Below are positions 59,393 to 59,472 of a DNA stretch of 59,472 nucleotides, piece after piece. Made by a program: the position numbers and the translations under genes. The notes under the pieces are model-generated. The model worked only from the letters and a program-made list of their open reading frames with translations, did no database searches and was not told the DNA's origin. Source of the DNA: Symbiodinium natans (lineage: Eukaryota > Sar > Dinophyceae > Suessiales > Symbiodiniaceae); NCBI GenBank assembly GCA_905221605.1, contig CAJNDS010002688.1:255564-315035 (forward strand), given 5' to 3'. Every line of letters begins with the position of its first letter. Positions within the stretch are counted from its first letter, which is position 1.

Positions 59393-59472
59393 TCTCATAT
59401 ATATATATATATTTGTATATATATATATATATATGTATAGGCACCCTTAATTCCCTCTAGGTATATATATAT
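59393..59472. repeat. (TA)n microsatellite at window end
   Basis: ATATATATATATTTGTATATATATAT and a second short run at the very end. Confidence 0.9.

Overview
The window looks like nuclear DNA of a dinoflagellate. Three things read directly from the sequence point there: (i) about 49 kb is carpeted with short tracts of the TTTAGGG/CCCTAAA telomere-type heptamer in both orientations; (ii) the best-resolved gene can only be read through if introns with GC and GA donors (GC-AG, GA-AG) are removed, a known dinoflagellate trait; (iii) many introns are repetitive elements with inverted ends flanked by 3-5 nt duplications, i.e. introner-like elements, which are described in dinoflagellates. The species cannot be told from the sequence. 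I see no tRNA, rRNA, CRISPR or bacterial operon.

Layout. 1-0.6 kb: (GA)n microsatellites. 0.6-33.2 kb: a chain of short (50-170 nt), GC-rich, exon-like islands, nearly all readable on the + strand, separated by telomere-like tracts and hairpin elements. Many islands from about 6.2 to 30.4 kb encode Pro/Ser/Gln-rich sequence, with an interposed charged, helix-like group at 19.3-21.6 kb. They may be one or more large micro-exon genes, but I can join only a few by splicing. 33.4-38.3 kb: a complete 13-exon gene for a 613-residue protein with an N-terminal ubiquitin-like domain and about 15 ankyrin repeats. Eleven of its 12 introns lack a GT donor and most carry a recognisable element, a telomere-like tract, or both. 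38.5-49.6 kb: a second series of + strand exon-like islands in telomere-like repeats. 49.6-53.1 kb: AT-richer, free of telomere-like tracts, with a degenerate coding-like stretch on the minus strand. 52.1-59.4 kb: successive tandem or palindromic satellites (CTTAAG-rich, GTAGATCCAGGC hairpins, GGTCGGATCGCACC hairpins, an exact 174-bp unit, an exact 39-bp palindrome unit, and an ATTTAAAT lattice), ending in TA microsatellites.

The main result is the relation between the two repeat layers. Introner-like elements with good inverted termini sit in coding sequence so that removing the element plus one copy of the duplication restores the frame. Telomere-like tracts are in turn inserted inside several of these elements, sometimes splitting an inverted-repeat arm. 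This suggests a two-step history: introner insertion creates the intron, then telomere-like DNA expands inside it. No experiment or database search was available; splice sites were deduced from reading frame, repeat spacing and duplications.
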